From: an uncultured Synergistales bacterium
GTDB taxonomy: Bacteria > Synergistota > Synergistia > Synergistales > Aminobacteriaceae
DNA: 64,000 bases
Direction: 5' to 3'
Assembly (NCBI GenBank): GCA_905233565.1
Contig: CAJOCL010000004.1
Span: 1-64,000 of the forward strand
Position numbers and translations under genes: made by a program. The notes below the pieces were generated by a model. That model ran no database searches, was not told the DNA's origin, and saw only the letters and a program-made list of their open reading frames with translations. Shown here one piece after another: positions 61,801 through 64,000 of this stretch (the stretch's first letter is position 1; every line of letters begins with the position of its first letter).

Positions 61801-62380
61801 AAATGATCATAGGTCTGGGTATTCCCTGAGAGGGCGCGACATCTGGATTCTGCTGGAAATAGAACGACTGTATAACGGTGTCGTATTTGTTCCTGTCGTT
61901 CTGCCTAGCAACACGGAAATGATATTTTTTCCATTCTGCAGAAGTTTCGCCGGTCTGGTCAGGGCTTTTTGTGTCGATGTAAGGCGTTAAATTCTCGTTG
62001 ACAATAGTACTCATTCCGAGATTAGGGGTACTGACGTCAAAATCGAGAGTCTGTGACCTCATGGCCATATCAAATTCTCCCTGTCCTTCGGACAAAAGAA
62101 GGAATAATGTCTGAAGGTTTCTGTCGCTGACGGTGTTTTCTGAATTTCCGCTGATAACGTTCAGAACTGCATCGCCCGTCGACAAAAGGTCAGCAGAGAT
62201 TCTTATTGCCTCGCTGTGAGACGCGCCGAAAGTTTCAGCAGCATCGTTAATGACCACCCATTGGGTACTTACACCGCTGGGCCCCTGAAGGTCATCAACC
62301 TTGTAGTCAGCATAGCAAAAACCTGCTGAAAGTAACATAACCGCAACAGCTACAGCGGTTTTCCTGAAATAATGAAACAA
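55814..62380 (-). CDS. Giant surface protein: two Synerg-CTERM exoproteins joined in frame, with a beta-helix adhesin part
   Basis: Start TTG 62380 is chosen because GGGAGG lies seven bases before it; the frame is open five codons earlier. About 2188 residues. Part A (1 to about 650) has a signal peptide (to AGFCYA), a beta-rich domain, an Asn-rich linker and GGSGGGGCNYALG, a hydrophobic stretch and CRKK: a complete Synerg-CTERM. It runs without a stop into a second signal-like segment (FTLLAVLIIALSFPAASFSA). Part B has a right-handed beta-helix with dozens of GGAIY/GGAVY and F-x-x-N-x-A repeats like chlamydial Pmp proteins, a Big_2-like Ig domain, a final beta domain and GGGGGCNGLGL with KRR. 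Confidence 0.8.
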   Translation of the reverse strand: MFHYFRKTAVAVAVMLLSAGFCYADYKVDDLQGPSGVSTQWVVINDAAETFGASHSEAIRISADLLSTGDAVLNVISGNSENTVSDRNLQTLFLLLSEGQGEFDMAMRSQTLDFDVSTPNLGMSTIVNENLTPYIDTKSPDQTGETSAEWKKYHFRVARQNDRNKYDTVIQSFYFQQNPDVAPSQGIPRPMIISNVYSGTAADGTSPLVVRMTLRDSSTADGNIIAYDRSTWAMTQNKNVGNNQWVFIPVDDLNTDNTRIEYYLTTEIANNTAYRYAARYPDSTGGTVSPNSWKFDIFRPQGTTNIPREIFLNDGSNIAPGLTTVYNRRFNINEQNKAPLHIFPIDTPDIGDYDLVLNHKILFGKRLGETYKYPAQEGRFNLFEVTAFQPRVASTTFYEDVARITNSSGTVEVPTTSIFSASSIRREVIADDVLQYFTINQNIPSSVRGSTSEGILPLHITFNIPVTLINDSLWWNEMLQIWRNTGRIEDMFANKYDLYLRAGENNVWNLTQELRDKGHYNDLIKVFFDENRGRLTQDNYTGVLTVSLIVMLMDGTRDGLRPELSIVSDNSVSQENNYIVVRDGDADNIWNMTFFIAPSGWQNNPNRNTNNNTENNSNSGVRSGGSGGGGCNYALGIFAFIPALMFFCRKKFTLLAVLIIALSFPAASFSADSSTTLYVTGTDFIASPDVTKEYEPAVKSGDEVVTPEVKGEVTFQAPAREKYTFSTVTNALEFAKNPQVYIGTQGVNTASYDIVYDSVLQATISSVTITVETGEITSTVDFTSYSAINDITITASPRTLTAPSRSRHFIAGGTSNVTFSNITFSGSNSGGGVDVDGGTVIFNNCTFSRCTTTDSGGAILVTGGTAEVNTCIFNNCTASSNGGGIALTGGSATITGSTFSGNSATSNGGALSLSSGSSVSLTNTTFFDNNANRGGAIYAASGLTIGAGVVFNNISRSSPNIATQGGAVYMNGGTTTVSGSNVEFTENEADYGGAFYVNGGTLRISGSDVAFTGNVVSNDGGAFYVASNARLSITGENPSITRNVATDGNGGAIYAASSATVTVNTSATISENEASAGYGGAIYMAGGSTVNLTGALTFSGNTADYGGAIYIAQARRAAALNITGTSYDVTFSTNSANRSGGAIYAAADAVMDFEPEVTFSGNTAVNGNGGAFWVADAVQLPESTIYFEGNSAGNTSTVSNPTAEDWPAEGNGGAIYAEASSSAIIGSTRDYLFTTKNSAKYHGGAICTYSGDITIDGYTGTRSITVRNEAELGGGFAASYSGTITVNNSSIMNQYATKGSGGVIWARNVVVTSSDFGSESLPNVSQGSSSAHHGGGAIYTASNGSLSLNNATFSYNQASGGDGGAVCVYLNSTATLNNSTFANNTAYQGGGSIYADTATVTIRNSHFHDNLATNGNGGSVNFHNNCTTTISGSTFNNNTSTYLDGGAVYAQGTIDISSCYFTENVSFRSGGAVYYDQSQSSSNNSSLTMTNSMLRYNGTHGGNSGGNGGGMYAAAVRVTIRACTFSENYLNLSGNSGEGGAVYINTASYQTGPNRIENCTFYNNSLNDGISPSDDGQEVSGGGALSLHSESSTQVVSCTFSENGSQYKGGAIYVAEGNMTISGTIVVGNTRMGVYDIWSDGDISSGGYNRIGVYGTGSGVTDFYSEARNDTDRTSYPSKGWSKSTFFGSNELAVNARTDIGDTIPPYIGSERAGRVRLLTLMLSEDAKLPLADRATNIIPYSRRTSFPNVDERGVSRVSGGEGVNLDIGAVFFDGTRYSPSPSPVASYSISRIEISGVPNNLRRVGQTASLIATIYYTNGRPALGGSGTDEEPVKWSSDKPNIIRINEDTGDITVLNYTPGNTYVTITVTTQRTDSSGNQVSASRPIRVTEYTYSYLNTSPSILNYLNGYVEQIAEYDISLMLADASSTAVNSSSFQNRFSSVWTGATASQVTDISNASLAFNTQTAYTNTEGLKASKNAGVNINFRGRNNGDLFPLVYSWTFSGSELEEILGYNLAKQAITDDLANQIFSTMRIDFQGATSSRPVISSGAVSATDTNSGGVTAASARSAGVLTLSTADGGKGLKVEMTAYLGNLTVSGNNDGSQLIQGTGSSLLVVPDGSGTDGAIYGTMWLANKQGAANNDSSNNSTNNNSNGGTTSTKGSGGGGGCNGLGLILPAMALAFVIKRR

Positions 62381-62416
62381 TTTAATACCTCCCAATAAAA
62401 TAAAAATACATATATA

Positions 62417-64000
62417 TCATTTCTCACGTGATGAAGCTCTGTGAGTTCTTGCACCCCGTCTTGCTGCCCTGTCAGCCCTTGCCGCTGTTCCCGAACTTTC
62501 GCCGCGTTCGGAACGTGCAGAACGTCTTGAGGCTCTTGCTGATTTTCTGTCCTCTCCGCCGTCTTCTTTTGATTCCTCATTAACGGCAGCTTCCGGCTCT
62601 TCCATGTTAAGTTCCTCATCAGTAGGCACGTGCTTGGGTTCAGGTTCAGGCTTTTTCTTCGGCTTGAACTGTTTCCAGAGTAAATCGGCCGTAATCATGC
62701 TCAGGCACCTCAAAGGATTTTCACGGGCATAATTCGAGAAGCACCCTATAATTTTACGCGCATAATCGGAATATTTCCTGTCTTCAATTATAAAAGCAAG
62801 TTCATTCAGCGCAACGGCAGCAAGCGCATTCAGTGAAGGGAATGAATTTATATCCTCGCATGATTTCATTCTTGCGTAAAGATTATTATCTTCACCGGCC
62901 GTTTGGAAAAATCCGCCGTCTTTTTCGTCGCTGAACTTTTCTATCAATATGTCTGCAAGCGTCTGAGCCGTCTTTATCCAGTCGCTTAACTGTTTTTCGC
63001 CCGCGTTGAAATGCTTTGCGGCCTTGTATATTTCAATTATTCCCCAAAGAAAATAGGCGTAATCTTCGGCCATTGCGTCAATTTCTGCCTTTCCGTCAAT
63101 CCACTTCCTCCGCCATTTTCCGTCTTTGCCGGGAAAATTTTTCTGAATGAACAGCGCGGAACGTTCGGCAATCTCTCGCCATTCGGGCTGCTCAAACGAC
63201 ACTGAGGCACGGGCAAGCGCACCTATCATTAAGCCGTTCCAGTTCATGAGGATTTTATTATCGCTCATTAACGGATAGCGTTTATCTCTGGCATCAAGCA
63301 ATAATTTACGGCACTCGTATAATCTCTGTCCGACTTCTGAGCCTTTAATCCCGTAACGCCTTGAAAGTTCGGTAACTGTTGAAGCCTCATAAAGAATATT
63401 CCAACTCATTTGAGAGCCTGCAAGTTCAGAGCCGAAATTACCGCTCGGAAGTACGGCATAAGCAGCGCAGAATAAACCCGCGTCACGTTCGGGGAGAATG
63501 CTTTTTATCTCGTTTTCGTTCCATAGATAATAACGCCCTTCGCCTTCTGGGGTGTCGCCGTCAATAGCAGATCTGAATCCCTGAGAATATGATGTGTTGT
63601 CGGTGAAGTCTTTAGTTACGCAGAAAATTATATCTTCAGCAAAAAGCCTGTGAAATGAATTTTGGACAAGTTCCTGAGCCATTGAGACAACCAATAACAA
63701 CATGGCCTGATCACAGAGCAGCTTTTCAAAATGGGGAACAAGCCACTGTTCATCGACCGAATAACGGGAGAATCCTCCGCCTAAATGGTCGTGAATACCT
63801 CCACGCCACATTCGGCGGAGCGTAATATCAACCATAGTGAGAGCGTCTGACCTGTCGCGTTTTGATGCGCCTGAGTCTTCCCCTGCCTGTTCGAGCAAAA
63901 ATAATAATTTGTCGTGTTCAGGGAATTTAGGAGACGGCCCGAAACCTCCCCAGCGGACATCAAATATTTTTCTTATGTCATTGAGTGCCTCATAAGCCGT
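62417..64000 (-). CDS. YyaL/DUF255 thioredoxin-domain protein, C-terminal part (runs off the window)
   Basis: The frame is open to the window edge, so the N-terminal thioredoxin-like domain is missing. The visible 527 residues start with DIRKIFDVRWGGFGPSPKFP, the block after the thioredoxin fold, and go on with RGGIHDHLGGGFSRYSVDEQ, VPHFEKLLCDQAMLLL and DNKILMNWNGLMIGALARAS, an (alpha/alpha)-barrel like that of AGE epimerases. The function of YyaL proteins is not settled. After about residue 480 of the visible part the ending is an Arg/Ser/Ala-rich tail (RASRRSARSERGESSG), which is not usual for the family. Confidence 0.88.
   Translation of the reverse strand, partial: TAYEALNDIRKIFDVRWGGFGPSPKFPEHDKLLFLLEQAGEDSGASKRDRSDALTMVDITLRRMWRGGIHDHLGGGFSRYSVDEQWLVPHFEKLLCDQAMLLLVVSMAQELVQNSFHRLFAEDIIFCVTKDFTDNTSYSQGFRSAIDGDTPEGEGRYYLWNENEIKSILPERDAGLFCAAYAVLPSGNFGSELAGSQMSWNILYEASTVTELSRRYGIKGSEVGQRLYECRKLLLDARDKRYPLMSDNKILMNWNGLMIGALARASVSFEQPEWREIAERSALFIQKNFPGKDGKWRRKWIDGKAEIDAMAEDYAYFLWGIIEIYKAAKHFNAGEKQLSDWIKTAQTLADILIEKFSDEKDGGFFQTAGEDNNLYARMKSCEDINSFPSLNALAAVALNELAFIIEDRKYSDYARKIIGCFSNYARENPLRCLSMITADLLWKQFKPKKKPEPEPKHVPTDEELNMEEPEAAVNEESKEDGGEDRKSARASRRSARSERGESSGTAARADRAARRGARTHRASSREK

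Noticed and set aside
1-64000. tRNA, rRNA and named riboswitches
   Set aside because: Cloverleaf or known aptamer patterns were not found by reading the intergenic stretches; a covariance-model search could still find some.

Overview
The window reads as chromosome of a Gram-negative anaerobe of the phylum Synergistota. The best evidence is four copies of the Synerg-CTERM sorting signal (Ser/Gly-rich stretch, Gly-Cys-Asn, hydrophobic segment, short basic end) in three large secreted proteins, plus a small glutamic intramembrane protease of the kind proposed to process it (48169-47618). A TolC-type outer-membrane protein, a DUF3798 transporter cassette and many TTG start codons fit the same assignment. 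No tRNA, rRNA, CRISPR array, insertion sequence or prophage was seen.

Left part (1-20 kb). The end of a BACON-like protein is followed by a frameshifted cobalamin gene (cbiB), an SH3-like secreted protein, a TGS/uridine-kinase fusion, a decayed antitoxin/PIN-toxin pair, an AEC carrier and a SprA-like protease. Then come def-fmt, a NUDIX hydrolase and a chemotaxis receptor. A leftward iron-uptake cluster (FTR1 permease, P19 protein, DUF2318 protein, two FtsX-type permeases, an ABC ATPase) has the gene content of the Campylobacter p19 system but no thioredoxin genes next to it. An AlbA-type ATP-binding protein and a TolC / lytic transglycosylase / beta-propeller group follow.

Middle part (20-40 kb). 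A DUF3798 binding protein is followed by a terminator-like attenuator and an ABC ATPase, two RbsC-type permeases and a membrane protein. Next are an AT-rich DUF4422 glycosyltransferase between terminators, ispE-ilvE, an MgtC protein and galM, a DegT aminotransferase with argH, a PrsA-type isomerase, a CHAP-like enzyme with ten Ig-like repeats, and a formate/nitrite channel.

40.2-46.6 kb is the most unusual region: twelve tightly packed co-directional genes. At the right end are a radical SAM/SPASM-like enzyme, two small Gly/Ala-rich peptides sharing the leader MKEYxxPxV, a PqqD-like leader-binding protein between them, and an LRAT/NlpC-P60-fold cysteine enzyme. At the left end are a second radical SAM protein, a GreA-like protein, a thymidylate-kinase-like P-loop protein, a DUF1232 protein and a YkgJ-type cysteine-cluster protein. 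The operon is bracketed by two related regulators, one HTH only and one HTH plus WYL. I read it as a RiPP-type peptide-modification locus with an LRAT enzyme and no dedicated exporter, and I do not recognise it as a described class.

Right part (46.6-64 kb). A secreted protein, the CPBP protease and a small membrane protein; speD, metF and a MetH-activation-like protein; recA; an orphan HicB; a PTS EIIBCA; pgsA; a CbpA-like DnaJ; a roughly 2190-residue protein that looks like two Synerg-CTERM exoproteins fused in frame; and the C-terminal part of a YyaL/DUF255 protein running off the window.
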